DNA of 64,000 nt from Anaerococcus senegalensis JC48 (GCF_000321005.1 NZ_HE578907.1:37361-101360), one strand, 5' to 3'; positions 36,488 through 45,599 are shown, counted from the stretch's first letter. The notes: generated by a model not told the origin, from the sequence alone. Numbers and translations are program-made.

Positions 36488-37740
36488 TGACCTGAACCCC
36501 AAAATCCGGAATACGGATGGAGGGGTTTTTTGTATGCCAAAATACACAAAAGAATTTAAAATAAAATTAGTAATGGAATACTTATCAGGGAATTCTGGTG
36601 GACTTAAATCAATATCTAAAATATATAGTATTCCTAAAAGCACGTTAGAACTATGAATAAACCAATACAAATATAAAGGGGTTGATAGCTTATCTAAAAA
36701 GTCAAAAAACAACAAATTCACTAGTGAATTTAAGCTATCTGTAATACAATATAGGCAAATAAATAATACTTCGCTTAAAGAGACTGCAGAGCGCTTTAAT
36801 CTTGTTAATGGATCTATGGTATACAGATGGGAGAAATCTTATCAAGAACATGGTCTATCTGGGCTAGAAGATAAAAGAGAAAGGCCTAAAAAAGACATGA
36901 CCAAATCAAATAAAAAGTCTAAACTTAATACTCCAATAAACGAAACTGAAAGAGAAGAATTAATAAGGTTAAGAGAAGAAAATAGACTTATAAAAATGAA
37001 GATAATATACGAAAAAAAGCTACAAGTCTTGCTGATGGAAGAGTAATCAGAAGAAAGGAAAAGACAAAGATAATCCTCAACCATAAAAAAGTCTTAAGAA
37101 TAATGAGAGAAGAATCCTTGCTAAGCTCTAAATTTAAAACTAGATCAAGAAAATACTCATCATACAAGGGACAAATAGGAAAAGTAGCAGACAATGTTGT
37201 AGATAGACAATTTAAAACAAGTAAACCAAATCAATTATGGCTAACAGATGTAACAGAATTCAGAATAAAGGGTAAGGAAGAAAAACTTTATCTGTCACCA
37301 ATATTAGACCTATTCAACAGTGAAATAATCAGCTACACACTAAGTAATCATCCAACAATAAAATTAACCAATACTATGCTAGATAAAGCTTTAAGCAAAA
37401 CAAGAGACACAAGCGAATTAATAATACATTCAGACCAAGGCTTCCACTACCAACACAGTTCTTGGGCAAATAAGTTAGAAAAATTTAACATAACCCAAAG
37501 TATGTCAAGAAAAGGCAATTGTCTAGACAATTCTCCAATGGAGAACTTCTTTGGGATATTAAAACAAGAAATGTATTATGGAGAAGATTTTAAAAGTTAT
37601 GATGAATTAGTTAATGAGATAGAAAAATATATTAAATGGTACAATGAAGATAGGATTAAAACAAAATTAAACGGAATGCCTACAGATTACATTCCGCTTA
37701 AAATATTATTAAATTATTCCGTGTTTACGGGTTCAGGTCA
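36488..37740 (+). mobile_element. IS3-family insertion sequence, copy 2 (internally deleted)
   Basis: About 1,253 bp in the same orientation as copy 1 and bounded by the same TGACCTGAACCC / GGGTTCAGGTCA inverted repeats. Sequence identity to copy 1 is high across the ends and both orfs, but about 220 bp (equivalent to 27788-28009 of copy 1) is missing near 37081, removing the start of OrfB. It also has a stop in orfA and a short deletion close to the orfB end. Confidence 0.9.
36534..37046 (+). pseudogene. IS3-family transposase OrfA, copy 2 (internal TGA)
   Basis: Begins MPKYTKEFKIKLVMEYLSG and runs in one frame to 37046 except for a TGA at about 36652-36654, where the family position is normally Trp (a TGG-to-TGA change). 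The first helix-turn-helix (GGLKSISKIYSIPKSTLEL) is better preserved than in copy 1. The downstream part from about 36816 remains open. Confidence 0.85.
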
Positions 37741-37768
37741 GTGCCTAGTTTTTTTGTCTTTAAATTAA
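37047..37768 (+). pseudogene. IS3-family transposase OrfB, copy 2 (5' deletion, frameshifted C-terminus)
   Basis: The first quarter of OrfB is lost in the deletion near 37081. The DDE core is intact here: Asp in WLTDVTEF, Asp in HSDQGFHYQ, Glu in NFFGILKQE. Close to the end a short deletion relative to copy 1 (after KLNGM, about 37680) changes the frame, so the ORF runs through the right inverted repeat and ends at 37768 outside the element. Probably inactive. Confidence 0.8.
37741..37756. terminator. Right half of the split bidirectional terminator
   Basis: GTG (target duplicate) followed by CCTAGTTTTTTT. With 27173-27188 it would form AAAAAAACTAGGC/GCCTAGTTTTTTT, a terminator for both the symporter (plus) and the sensor kinase (minus). 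Confidence 0.8.
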
Positions 37769-37774
37769 ATAAAT

Positions 37775-38896
37775 TTATAAATTTGAAATTGGCAAGCTTA
37801 CTTTTATTAAGCAGCCTTTTTCTTTATTTAAAACTTGTATCTCTCCTCCGTGGATTTTTATTGTTTCTTTTACAAGGGATAGGCCAAGACCTGATCCTTT
37901 TTCTTTTGTATCATTTATTCTATAAAAGGCCTTAAATATATTTTCTTTTTCTTTTTCATCTATGCCTATTCCACTATCTTCTACAAAAATTTCTACAAAA
38001 TTTTTACTTTTCTTTGAATAAATTTTAATGTAACCATTATCTATATTATATTTTATTGAATTTTCAATTAAGTTATAAAATGCCCTATAAATTAAAATAT
38101 CGCTTCCTTGAATATAGATTGTTTCACAATTGTTTTCTATATTTATGTTTTTCTTGTCAGAAATTAAGGATAAATCTTGAATCGTTTCTTCTATTAAAGA
38201 TGAAAGCTCGATTTTTTCATTTCTACTTACTGATTTTAATTCGCTTATATCGAGTAAACTTGTAACTAACTTTGCCAGTCTATCACTTTCTATTTTTATC
38301 ATATTCATAAGATCTCTAGTTTGATTTTCATCCATTTTGCTTTCTTGGTAAAGATCGATTTGTGAATTTATAATTGTAAGTGGCGTTCTTAATTCATGAG
38401 CTGCTCTTGCAGTAAAATCCCTTTCGATTTCATATGATTGGTCTAGTCTTTCTATCATTTGATTAAATGATTTTGTTAATTTTTGAAATTCTTTTATTGG
38501 ATTTTCTTCAACTTCATAAGATGTTAGATTTTTAAGTCGTATTTGTTCAATTTGTTTTGAAAATTTATCTAAGGGTTCTAAAAATTTTCCGCTAAGAAAA
38601 TAAGAGCTTAGTCCACCCAAAATTGTAATTAAACTTGTAATTATCCGTGATTTTTTTGAATAGTTTATTTTTGTTGTTTTAATTTGATTTGAAAAATTAT
38701 TTTCTAAATCTTCTACTTTATCTTTGTCTATATTTATGTAAAGTTGTTCATCTGTTGAATCATCCATAAAGCCACCAAGAGAATCAATATAAAAATATGC
38801 AGTTTTATTCGTGAAAAAATTTAAACTAATGCTCGTTACTGCAATTAAAATACTGGTAAGAATTGCGATTCTTAATCTTAATGAAATTTTTTTCAT
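37775..38896 (-). CDS. Sensor histidine kinase
   Basis: 373 residues. N-terminal helix (about 9-27), a short extracytoplasmic loop of about 50 residues, a second helix (about 88-103), HAMP-like linker, then HisKA with the phosphorylated His in AAHELRTPL (about 166-174) and an HATPase_c domain with N-box NLIENSIKYN, G1 DSGIGID and G2 GSGLGLSLV. Its start overlaps the response regulator end by 4 bases, so the two form one operon. The stimulus is unknown; the divergent redox operon is the likeliest target. Confidence 0.92.
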   Translation of the reverse strand: MKKISLRLRIAILTSILIAVTSISLNFFTNKTAYFYIDSLGGFMDDSTDEQLYINIDKDKVEDLENNFSNQIKTTKINYSKKSRIITSLITILGGLSSYFLSGKFLEPLDKFSKQIEQIRLKNLTSYEVEENPIKEFQKLTKSFNQMIERLDQSYEIERDFTARAAHELRTPLTIINSQIDLYQESKMDENQTRDLMNMIKIESDRLAKLVTSLLDISELKSVSRNEKIELSSLIEETIQDLSLISDKKNINIENNCETIYIQGSDILIYRAFYNLIENSIKYNIDNGYIKIYSKKSKNFVEIFVEDSGIGIDEKEKENIFKAFYRINDTKEKGSGLGLSLVKETIKIHGGEIQVLNKEKGCLIKVSLPISNL

Positions 38897-39567
38897 TTAA
38901 CTTTCCTCAACATATAACCTACTCCAATTCTATTTTCTATTGGATCATAGTTTAGTTTATCCTTTAATTTTTTTCTTAGAGCTGATATGTGCACTCTGAT
39001 AGAATTACTTAATAGGTCAACACTAGAATCCCAAACGTGTTCAATTAACTCTTCTTGGCTAATTGGTCGATTTTGATTTAAAAGAAGATATTCTAAAATA
39101 CCTGTTTCCTTACGAGTTAATTTTAATTCTTCTTCGTTTATATAAACACTTCTATTTTTACTATCAAATTCAATTTTATCGAAAGAAATCTCAGTATTAT
39201 TTTGAATAAAGTTTCTTCTTGTCAAAGATCTTACTCTTGCCTTTAATTCATCCAAATGAAATGGCTTTTGTAAAAAATCATTTGCTCCTGCATCAAGGCC
39301 ATTTACCTTATCTTTTATTTGACTTCTTGCAGAAAGAATTAAAACTTTTGTTTCATTATCATTTTTTCTTAAATTCTTCAAAATCTCCATGCCGTCCATA
39401 TTAGGTAGGTTTAAATCTAAAACTATTAAATCATAAGATTCAACTTCAATCATTTCCATAGCATCAAATCCATCAAAAACAGATTCAACCTCATAACCAG
39501 ATTTTTTTAATGACTTATTAATTGTATCATTTAAAATTTTTTCATCTTCAACTATTAAAATTTTCAT
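38893..39567 (-). CDS. OmpR-family response regulator
   Basis: 224 residues. Receiver domain (1-115): acidic pocket EDE near residue 7, phosphoacceptor Asp in LIVLDLNLPNMDG (about 51), Thr/Ser and Lys in LSARS and LQKPFHLDEL. The C-terminal winged helix (about 128-222) ends with IRVHISALRKKLKD and VGYMLRKV typical of OmpR/PhoB. Transcribed away from the redox operon, across a palindromic site at 39612-39630. Confidence 0.93.
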   Translation of the reverse strand: MKILIVEDEKILNDTINKSLKKSGYEVESVFDGFDAMEMIEVESYDLIVLDLNLPNMDGMEILKNLRKNDNETKVLILSARSQIKDKVNGLDAGANDFLQKPFHLDELKARVRSLTRRNFIQNNTEISFDKIEFDSKNRSVYINEEELKLTRKETGILEYLLLNQNRPISQEELIEHVWDSSVDLLSNSIRVHISALRKKLKDKLNYDPIENRIGVGYMLRKVK

Positions 39568-39611
39568 ATCTTCTCCTTTATAAATATTATATCAAATCAA
39601 AATAAAATATT

Positions 39612-39630
39612 TGTTAAGAATATCTTAACA
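39612..39630. promoter_or_regulatory. Palindromic candidate operator between divergent operons
   Basis: Perfect inverted repeat TGTTAAGA-ATA-TCTTAACA in the gap between the response-regulator gene (minus) and the redox operon (plus). A likely binding site for that regulator or another factor. Confidence 0.5.
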
Positions 39631-39671
39631 GAAAATTTATATCTTATTTGTTATTATAAACTTGTAAAGGG

Positions 39672-39827
39672 GTGATTGGTATAGGGATTAGAAAAAAGAA
39701 AAATTTACAAATAGGATTTTTGCTTTTAGGAGTATGTTTTATAATTTATGGAGCCTTTAGGGGAGAAGTTGATACAGTCTTTTCAAAAGCAATAAATTTA
39801 TGTTTGGAGTGTGTTGGAATTGGATAA
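39672..39827 (+). CDS. CD1871A-family small CXXC-motif membrane protein
   Basis: About 51 residues: a basic N-terminus, one membrane helix (about residues 14-28), then [25 protein letters not shown], with a CXXC-type LCLEC near the end. I recognise this as the CD1871A small-protein family, which sits upstream of polyferredoxin genes in Clostridia. GTG 39672 directly abuts the AAAGGG site; an ATA at 39681 (protein starting GIRKKK) has better spacing, so the exact start is unsure. It overlaps the next gene by 17 bases. Confidence 0.8.
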   Translation: MIGIGIRKKKNLQIGFLLLGVCFIIYGAFRGEVDTVFSKAINLCLECVGIG

Positions 39828-40710
39828 AATAAAATCTATAGTTATTGCAAAATATAGGTTCTTGATCCAAATTATTGCAACATTTCTTACAAATATCCAC
39901 TTTCCAAATTTTTTAAAAGGAAGAATATATAGGGGAGAATTTAAAAAGATTTGTGTGCCAGGATTAAATTGTTATTCTTGTCTTGCTGCTACAGGGGCTT
40001 GTCCAATAGGTGCCTATCAAGCTGTTGTTGGTTCATCAAAATTTAAATTTTCATATTATATATCTGGATTTTTAATTTTTGTTGGAGTGATTTTTGGAAG
40101 AGTAGTTTGCGGATTTTTGTGTCCGTTTGGTTTTTTTCAAGAATTACTATATAAGATACCATTTAAAAAATTTTCAACAGAAAAACTAAAAATTTTAACC
40201 TACCTAAAATACATAATTCTTCTTGTAGCTGTTATAATTTTGCCTGTTTTTCTTACCAATAGTTTAGGTATGGGCAATCCATATTTTTGCAAATATATTT
40301 GCCCAGCTGGAGTATTGGAAGGAGCTATTCCACTTTCTATTGTTGACTCATCAATTAGAGCAAGTTTAGGGTCATTATTTAATTTAAAACTAACAATTTT
40401 AATAATAAGCATAGTACTTTCAATAATATTTTTTAGACCATTTTGTAAGTGGATTTGTCCATTAGGAGCTTTTTATGCCTTATTTAATAAAATATCACTT
40501 TTTAAAATAATATTTGATGCTAACAAGTGTATATCATGTAAAAAATGTAAAAAAGCTTGTAAAATGGATGTGGATGTAAGAAAAAATCAAAATCATACTG
40601 AATGTATAAGATGTGGAATGTGTATCAAGGCTTGTCCAACTTGTGCACTAAAATATGAATTTGGACTAGATAAGAAAAAAGAAATTAAAGGAGAAAAAAA
40701 TGAAAAATAA
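39811..40710 (+). CDS. NapH/YccM-like 4Fe-4S polyferredoxin membrane protein
   Basis: 299 residues with about five membrane helices. Cysteine clusters: CX2C-type [14 protein letters not shown] (about 54-67), [17 protein letters not shown] and CKWICPLG membrane motifs, and two C-terminal ferredoxin clusters [12 protein letters not shown] and [14 protein letters not shown] (about 247-282). Likely passes electrons across the membrane, here to the co-encoded TlpA-like protein. Start could also be TTG 39814 or 39820. Overlaps the next gene by 11 bases. Confidence 0.88.
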   Translation: MLELDKIKSIVIAKYRFLIQIIATFLTNIHFPNFLKGRIYRGEFKKICVPGLNCYSCLAATGACPIGAYQAVVGSSKFKFSYYISGFLIFVGVIFGRVVCGFLCPFGFFQELLYKIPFKKFSTEKLKILTYLKYIILLVAVIILPVFLTNSLGMGNPYFCKYICPAGVLEGAIPLSIVDSSIRASLGSLFNLKLTILIISIVLSIIFFRPFCKWICPLGAFYALFNKISLFKIIFDANKCISCKKCKKACKMDVDVRKNQNHTECIRCGMCIKACPTCALKYEFGLDKKKEIKGEKNEK

Positions 40711-41659
40711 AAAAATGCAAATATCAGCCCTAGCTTTGGCATTGGCATTTACTTTTGTAGGATGCGGAAAAAAAGAAAATACAGAAAATTCAACTAGTAC
40801 TAAGACAAGTATAGAAAGCAATATGAAAGATAATAAAAAAAATGAAGACAATATAACATCTAATAAAAGTTCAATGGCTTCAAACTCAAATGGTCAGTCA
40901 GTAGATGATTTAATGCAAAAACAAAATGATATTTTGAAAAAACATGATAAACAATGGCAAGTAGCATTTTCAAAAGCAGATAAAAGTAAAATAGCAGGGG
41001 AGCCAGATGTTTCTTATGATATGTATTTACTAGATTTAGTAGAAAAATCCAAAGATGAACTTTCAAACAAAGATTATGACCTATTAAAAAAAGATGTAGA
41101 AGAAATTGGAAAGATTGAAAAAATAATCAACAAGAAAAAGGGAATAGAGGATCAATTTAATAAAGATAAGAAAAAAGAATCTGCATCAACAAAACAATTA
41201 AATTTATTCCCAGAATTTAAATCAAAAGATTTTGATGGAAAGGAAGTAACAAAAGATATTTTTAAAGACAAAAAATTAACTCTAGTAAATTTCTGGTTTA
41301 ATGGATGTGCACCTTGTGTTGGAGAAATTCCACATTTACAAAAATTAAATAAGGAAATTGAAAAAATGGGTGGACAAGTAATTGGAATAAATACAGAAGC
41401 TCAAGTTGGAAAAGATGATGTAATAAAAGATGCAAAGAAAATTCTAAAAAAACAAGGAGCAACTTATAAAAATATAAGTCTTGATCCAGATAGTGAACTT
41501 GGAAAATATGCTCAAGAAATCATGTCATATCCTACATCAGTTCTAGTTGATAATGAAGGAAATATTGTAGGAGATCCAATAGTTGGAGCTATAGATAAAA
41601 AAGATACTTATGATAAAGTAAAAACAATGATGGAAAAAATAATAAAAGATGAAATCTAA
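40700..41659 (+). CDS. TlpA-like thioredoxin-fold lipoprotein
   Basis: 319 residues. Lipoprotein signal peptide with lipobox FVGC (Cys about residue 22). Residues 25-165 are a low-complexity Ser/Lys/Asn-rich and helical spacer. The C-terminal redoxin domain (about 170-319) carries the active site WFNGCAPC (about 197-204) and a cis-Pro region SYPTSVLVD. Probably a surface thiol-disulfide reductase receiving electrons from the polyferredoxin encoded just upstream. The operon ends at the terminator at 41690. Confidence 0.87.
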   Translation: MKNKKMQISALALALAFTFVGCGKKENTENSTSTKTSIESNMKDNKKNEDNITSNKSSMASNSNGQSVDDLMQKQNDILKKHDKQWQVAFSKADKSKIAGEPDVSYDMYLLDLVEKSKDELSNKDYDLLKKDVEEIGKIEKIINKKKGIEDQFNKDKKKESASTKQLNLFPEFKSKDFDGKEVTKDIFKDKKLTLVNFWFNGCAPCVGEIPHLQKLNKEIEKMGGQVIGINTEAQVGKDDVIKDAKKILKKQGATYKNISLDPDSELGKYAQEIMSYPTSVLVDNEGNIVGDPIVGAIDKKDTYDKVKTMMEKIIKDEI

Positions 41660-41689
41660 ATTGAAAATTGAATTATCCTTCTTGAAATA

Positions 41690-41722
41690 AAAAATACCAG
41701 AGTTCATACTCTGGTATTTTTG
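41690..41722. terminator. Bidirectional terminator between the redox operon and ppdK
   Basis: AATACCAGAG pairs with CTCTGGTATT around TTCATA, flanked by A5 and T5, so it can serve both convergent operons. Confidence 0.85.
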
Positions 41723-41730
41723 AATTAAAA

Positions 41731-44361
41731 TTATTTATTTCTTGGGTGTTCAATTGCTTCTTGAGCTGCAGCAAGTTTTGCAATTGGAACTCTAAATGGT
41801 GAACAAGATACATAATCAAGTCCTACATTATATAGATATTTTACAGTTGTTGGTTCTCCGCCGTGTTCTCCACAAATTCCTAAGTGAAGATTTGGATTTG
41901 CTTTTTTACCGCGTTCAACTGCAGTTTCAACTAAGAAACCAACTCCTCTTTGATCTAAAACTTGGAAAGGATCTTTTGCAAAAATATCTTTGTCTAAGTA
42001 AAGATCCAAGAACTTTCCAGCATCATCTCTTGAAAGACCAAAGGTCATTTGTGTCAAATCATTTGTACCGAATGAGAAGAAGTCAGTAATTTCACCAATT
42101 TCATCAGCAGTAATTGCAGCTCTAGGTATTTCAATCATTGTTCCTAATAAGTAGTCAATTTTTTTGCCTTTTTCTTCAAAAACTTTTTCGATTTCTTCTT
42201 TAACTTGAGATTTTACATAAGCAAGTTCTTTAACATCAGATGAAAGTGGAATCATTATTTCTGGAACAACATTAATTCCATCTTCATGACAATGAATTGC
42301 AGCTTGAATTATAGCACGAGCTTGCATTTTTGAAATTTCTGGATATCTTACGCCTAGTCTTAGTCCTCTAAATCCAAGCATAGGGTTTACTTCTTCAAGA
42401 TCTAGAATTCTTTTTTTAACTTCAGAAATTTCCATATTTAAATCTTCAGCAAGAGTTCTAATTTCTTCTTGTCCTTTTGGTAAAAATTCATGGAGAGGTG
42501 GATCAAGAAGTCTTACAGTTACTGGTCTTTCTCCCATTAAAGAATAAATTTGATAGAAATCTTCTTCTTGCATTGGAAGAATTTTATCTAAAGCTTCTTT
42601 TCTTGTTTCAAAATTGTGAGCTAAGATCATCTTTCTTACTTGGAAAATTCTATCAGCCTTAAAGAACATATGTTCAGTTCTACATAAACCAATTCCTTCA
42701 GCGCCGAATTCTAAGGCTTGTTTTGCATCATGAGGTGTATCGGCATTTGTTCTAACTTTCATATCACGATATTTATCAACCCAGCTCATGAATTCTCCAA
42801 ATGTACCTTCAAGTTTTGGATTTTCAGTTTCAAGTGCTCCTATATAAATATTTCCAGTAGATCCATCTATTGAAAGTACGTCTTGATCTGAATATTTTTT
42901 GCCATCGATTCTAACGAATCTCTCATCTTCATTTACATAAATTTCATGAGCACCAGATACACAACATTTTCCCATTCCTCTAGCTACTACTGCAGCGTGA
43001 CTTGTCATTCCGCCTCTTGCTGTAAGAATTCCAGAAGCTGATACCATTCCTTCTAAGTCTTCTGGTGAAGTTTCCTCACGAACTAAAATAACATCAACAC
43101 CTTTTGCAGCTCTTTTTTTAGCTTCTTTAGCAGAAAAAGCAATGTAACCAACTGCAGCTCCTGGACTTGCTGCAAGACCTTTTGCAACAGCTTTATTTTC
43201 TTTTATGGATTTTTGAGAAAGTGTAGGGTGAAGTAGACCATCAAGATCTTTAGGGTCAATTCTTAAAACAGCTTCTTTTTCTGTAAGTAATTCTTCATGA
43301 ACCATATCAACAGCAACTTTTACTGCAGCATGAGCAGTTCTTTTACCATTTCTAGTTTGAAGCAAGAATAACTCACCTTCTTGGATAGTAAATTCCATAT
43401 CTTGCATATCTTTATAATGTTGTTCAAGTTTTTCAGCAGTATCACGGAATTGATCGAAAACTTCTGGCAATGAATCTTTTAATGTTAAAATTTCTTTTGG
43501 TGTTCTAACCCCAGCTACAACATCTTCACCTTGTGCATTCATTAGATATTCACCAAATAATTTATTTTCACCAGTTGCTGGGTTTCTTGAGAAAGCTACT
43601 CCTGTTCCAGAAGTTTCTCCCATATTCCCAAATACCATTGATTGAACATTTACAGCAGTTCCCATAGAATCATCAATATCATTTAATCTTCTATATAAAA
43701 TTGCACGTTCATTATTCCAAGATGCAAATACAGCAGTTATAGCCTTATCTAATTGCTCTCTAGGTTCTTGAGGAAAATCTTCTCCTTCAATATCTTTATA
43801 AACTTTTTTGTATTTTTCGACAACATCTTTTAAATCATTAGCGTCAAGTTCAGTATCTTCATTAACACCTTTTTCATCTTTTTTAGCACTAAGAACTTTT
43901 TCAAAATTATTTTTATTAATTCCCATTGCTACATCAGCAAACATTTGAATAAATCTTCTGTAAGAATCATATGCAAATCTTTCATTGTTTGTTTTTTTGC
44001 TAAGACCTATAACAGCATCATCGTTTAAACCAAGATTTAAAATTGTATCCATCATTCCTGGCATAGAAATTGGAGCACCACTTCTTACAGATACAAGTAG
44101 AGGATCTTCAGTTGAACCAAAGGTTTTCTTATTATGTTCTTCTAGATCTTTTATATGACTTGTGATTTCATTTTTTAAGTCTTCCCAGATTTTTTTATCT
44201 TCTTTGTAAAATCTAGCACAAGCATCAGTTGTAACGGTGAAACCATATGGAACATTAATTCCCATGTTTGTCATTTCTGCTAAATTTGCGCCTTTACCAC
44301 CGAGCAAAGAGCGCATTTCTTTGTCTCCTTCATTAAAATTATAAACATATTTTTCAGTCAT
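41731..44361 (-). CDS. ppdK: Pyruvate, phosphate dikinase
   Basis: 876 residues, full length. N-terminal ATP-grasp domain starting with KYVYNFNEGD and LLGGKGANLAEM; central phosphohistidine domain with GILTARGGMTSHAAVVARGMGKCCV (catalytic His about 455); C-terminal TIM barrel with catalytic Cys in LHLGICGEHGGEP. Interconverts pyruvate, ATP and phosphate with PEP, AMP and PPi; in fermentative anaerobes it often works in the glycolytic direction. Its start overlaps the regulator gene by 8 bases. Confidence 0.97.
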   Translation of the reverse strand: MTEKYVYNFNEGDKEMRSLLGGKGANLAEMTNMGINVPYGFTVTTDACARFYKEDKKIWEDLKNEITSHIKDLEEHNKKTFGSTEDPLLVSVRSGAPISMPGMMDTILNLGLNDDAVIGLSKKTNNERFAYDSYRRFIQMFADVAMGINKNNFEKVLSAKKDEKGVNEDTELDANDLKDVVEKYKKVYKDIEGEDFPQEPREQLDKAITAVFASWNNERAILYRRLNDIDDSMGTAVNVQSMVFGNMGETSGTGVAFSRNPATGENKLFGEYLMNAQGEDVVAGVRTPKEILTLKDSLPEVFDQFRDTAEKLEQHYKDMQDMEFTIQEGELFLLQTRNGKRTAHAAVKVAVDMVHEELLTEKEAVLRIDPKDLDGLLHPTLSQKSIKENKAVAKGLAASPGAAVGYIAFSAKEAKKRAAKGVDVILVREETSPEDLEGMVSASGILTARGGMTSHAAVVARGMGKCCVSGAHEIYVNEDERFVRIDGKKYSDQDVLSIDGSTGNIYIGALETENPKLEGTFGEFMSWVDKYRDMKVRTNADTPHDAKQALEFGAEGIGLCRTEHMFFKADRIFQVRKMILAHNFETRKEALDKILPMQEEDFYQIYSLMGERPVTVRLLDPPLHEFLPKGQEEIRTLAEDLNMEISEVKKRILDLEEVNPMLGFRGLRLGVRYPEISKMQARAIIQAAIHCHEDGINVVPEIMIPLSSDVKELAYVKSQVKEEIEKVFEEKGKKIDYLLGTMIEIPRAAITADEIGEITDFFSFGTNDLTQMTFGLSRDDAGKFLDLYLDKDIFAKDPFQVLDQRGVGFLVETAVERGKKANPNLHLGICGEHGGEPTTVKYLYNVGLDYVSCSPFRVPIAKLAAAQEAIEHPRNK

Positions 44362-45175
44362 TTTTTTCCCCTTTCATGCTTTTAATATGATTAATAATAA
44401 TATCAGACGTTTCTTCGATAGATCTATTTGTAACATCAATAATTACACAACCTAAATCATCCATAATCGCTTTGGCATGGTCAAGTTCTTTTTGAATAAT
44501 TCTAATATCAGAATATTGACTTTTACCAAAAAGATTTAAACTCTTTAGTCTTTCATCTCTATAAGATTTTAGAATGTTTTTATCTATAGTAAGGCCAACT
44601 ATTTTTTGGCTATCAATTTCAAAAAGTTCTTCTGGTAGGCTTGCATTTAAAAGTATGGGTATATTACAAACTTTATAACCTTTGCTTGCCATATAAATTG
44701 AAATGGGTGTTTTTGAAGAACGAGATACTCCAATTAAAGCTATATCACAAGTTTTTAATGAACTAAAGTCTTTACCGTCGTCATATTTGATGGCAAAATC
44801 TAGTGCGTTTAAAGTCTTAAAACGGTTAGATTCATATAAAGATTCACTAGAAAAAGTATTTTTTGGCTTTATGTTAATTTTATTTGAAATGGTTCTTATA
44901 GAATATCCGGTCAAATCAACATAACTAATGTCATTTAGTTCACAAAATTTATTGATATAAGCATTCATTTTTGAATCTTGGAAAGAGTGATAGATTATAA
45001 AATTATCGCCAGTTTCAATTATAAAATTTAATATATCTTCTAAGGATTTTTCATCTCTTATATCAGAATATATATTTGTAATTGTTTCAACATTAAATTG
45101 ACTAAAGGATACTTTTACAATTTGTTCTGTAGCATATCCACTTGTATCTGAAATAATGTTTACAATAAGCTTCAT
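44354..45175 (-). CDS. Pyruvate, phosphate dikinase regulatory protein (DUF299)
   Basis: 273 residues when started at the ATG whose complement is at 45173-45175; AGAGGTGA lies just upstream and the protein then begins MKLIVNIISDTSGYATEQ. The frame stays open further upstream to 45250 without a ribosome site. The P-loop-like GVSRSSKTPIS (about 146-156) is the family signature. Family knowledge: bifunctional ADP-dependent kinase and phosphate-dependent phosphorylase that inactivates and reactivates PPDK on a Thr near its catalytic His. Direct coupling with ppdK supports this. Confidence 0.92.
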   Translation of the reverse strand: MKLIVNIISDTSGYATEQIVKVSFSQFNVETITNIYSDIRDEKSLEDILNFIIETGDNFIIYHSFQDSKMNAYINKFCELNDISYVDLTGYSIRTISNKINIKPKNTFSSESLYESNRFKTLNALDFAIKYDDGKDFSSLKTCDIALIGVSRSSKTPISIYMASKGYKVCNIPILLNASLPEELFEIDSQKIVGLTIDKNILKSYRDERLKSLNLFGKSQYSDIRIIQKELDHAKAIMDDLGCVIIDVTNRSIEETSDIIINHIKSMKGEKND

Positions 45176-45310
45176 TCTATCACCTCTATTTATAAAAGAT
45201 TCTATTAATATTATAGCATTTTTAAATAAAAATCCAAAACTTGAAAACATTTTTCAATCATATAAACTAATAATTATAAATTAAAATTTAAATCTTAAAG
45301 TTTTATTTGA

Positions 45311-45338
45311 TTGACAAAAAAAATATTTAAAATATAAT
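45311..45338 (+). promoter_or_regulatory. valS promoter
   Basis: Consensus TTGACA (45311-45316) and TATAAT (45333-45338), 16-base spacer, ahead of the T-box leader. Confidence 0.75.
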
Positions 45339-45344
45339 AAATGA

Positions 45345-45562
45345 AAGAAATAAATATAAAACTTTGACAAAAAGGAGTAATGAGGGAAATTTTTTAGAGA
45401 GAAGATGGATGGTGAAAATCTTCAAATTAAACTCATGAAGGTTGTTTTGAAATAGTTTAATGTAGCATGCATATATGCAAATAAGGGCCTTTTTAATAAA
45501 AAAGGAAGATAGGTGGTAACGCGATAATCTCGTCCTTGAGAATTGTGTTACTTTTTTTATTA
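45345..45562 (+). ncRNA. T-box leader (tRNA-Val sensing) of valS
   Basis: Contains the stem I motif AGAGAGAAGATGGATGG, the GGTGAAAATC element, a small hairpin GCCTTTTTAATAAAAAAGG, and the T-box core AGGTGGTAACGCG at about 45511-45523. The candidate specifier is GTT (Val) at 45441-45443, aligned with TCC in the serS leader. The alternative terminator pairs GTAACGCGATAATCTC with GAGAATTGTGTTAC, followed by seven T (45516-45558). Confidence 0.93.
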
Positions 45563-45599
45563 TTTATTTTTAATTTTATTTTGAAATTAAGGAGAAATT

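Larger units (their letters stand above)
27192..37740. mobile_element. IS-bracketed composite transposon carrying a PTS/aldolase/DhaKL operon
   Basis: Two directly repeated IS3-family copies (27192-28676 and 36488-37740) enclose eight sugar-metabolism genes. The outer flanks both carry GTG, the 3-bp duplication typical of many IS3-family elements, whereas each IS alone has mismatched flanks (GTG/GAT and AAA/GTG). Joining the outer flanks with one GTG recreates a hairpin with 13 perfect base pairs and a five-base loop (CCTGT). The unit thus appears to have moved in as one piece. Both transposase regions are now defective. Confidence 0.8.

Noticed and set aside
27192..37740. A prophage or integrative conjugative element
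   Set aside because: No integrase of the tyrosine or serine type, no phage or conjugation genes, and no tRNA attachment site; IS ends explain the boundaries.
45160..45250. Longer N-terminus (25 more residues) for the PPDK regulatory protein
   Set aside because: No ribosome site for it, and the shorter start with AGAGGTGA gives the family-typical N-terminus.
45481..45560. Plain terminator or attenuator ahead of valS
   Set aside because: The AGGTGGTAACGCG core and GTGAAAATC element show it is a T-box, with the terminator as one of its two states.
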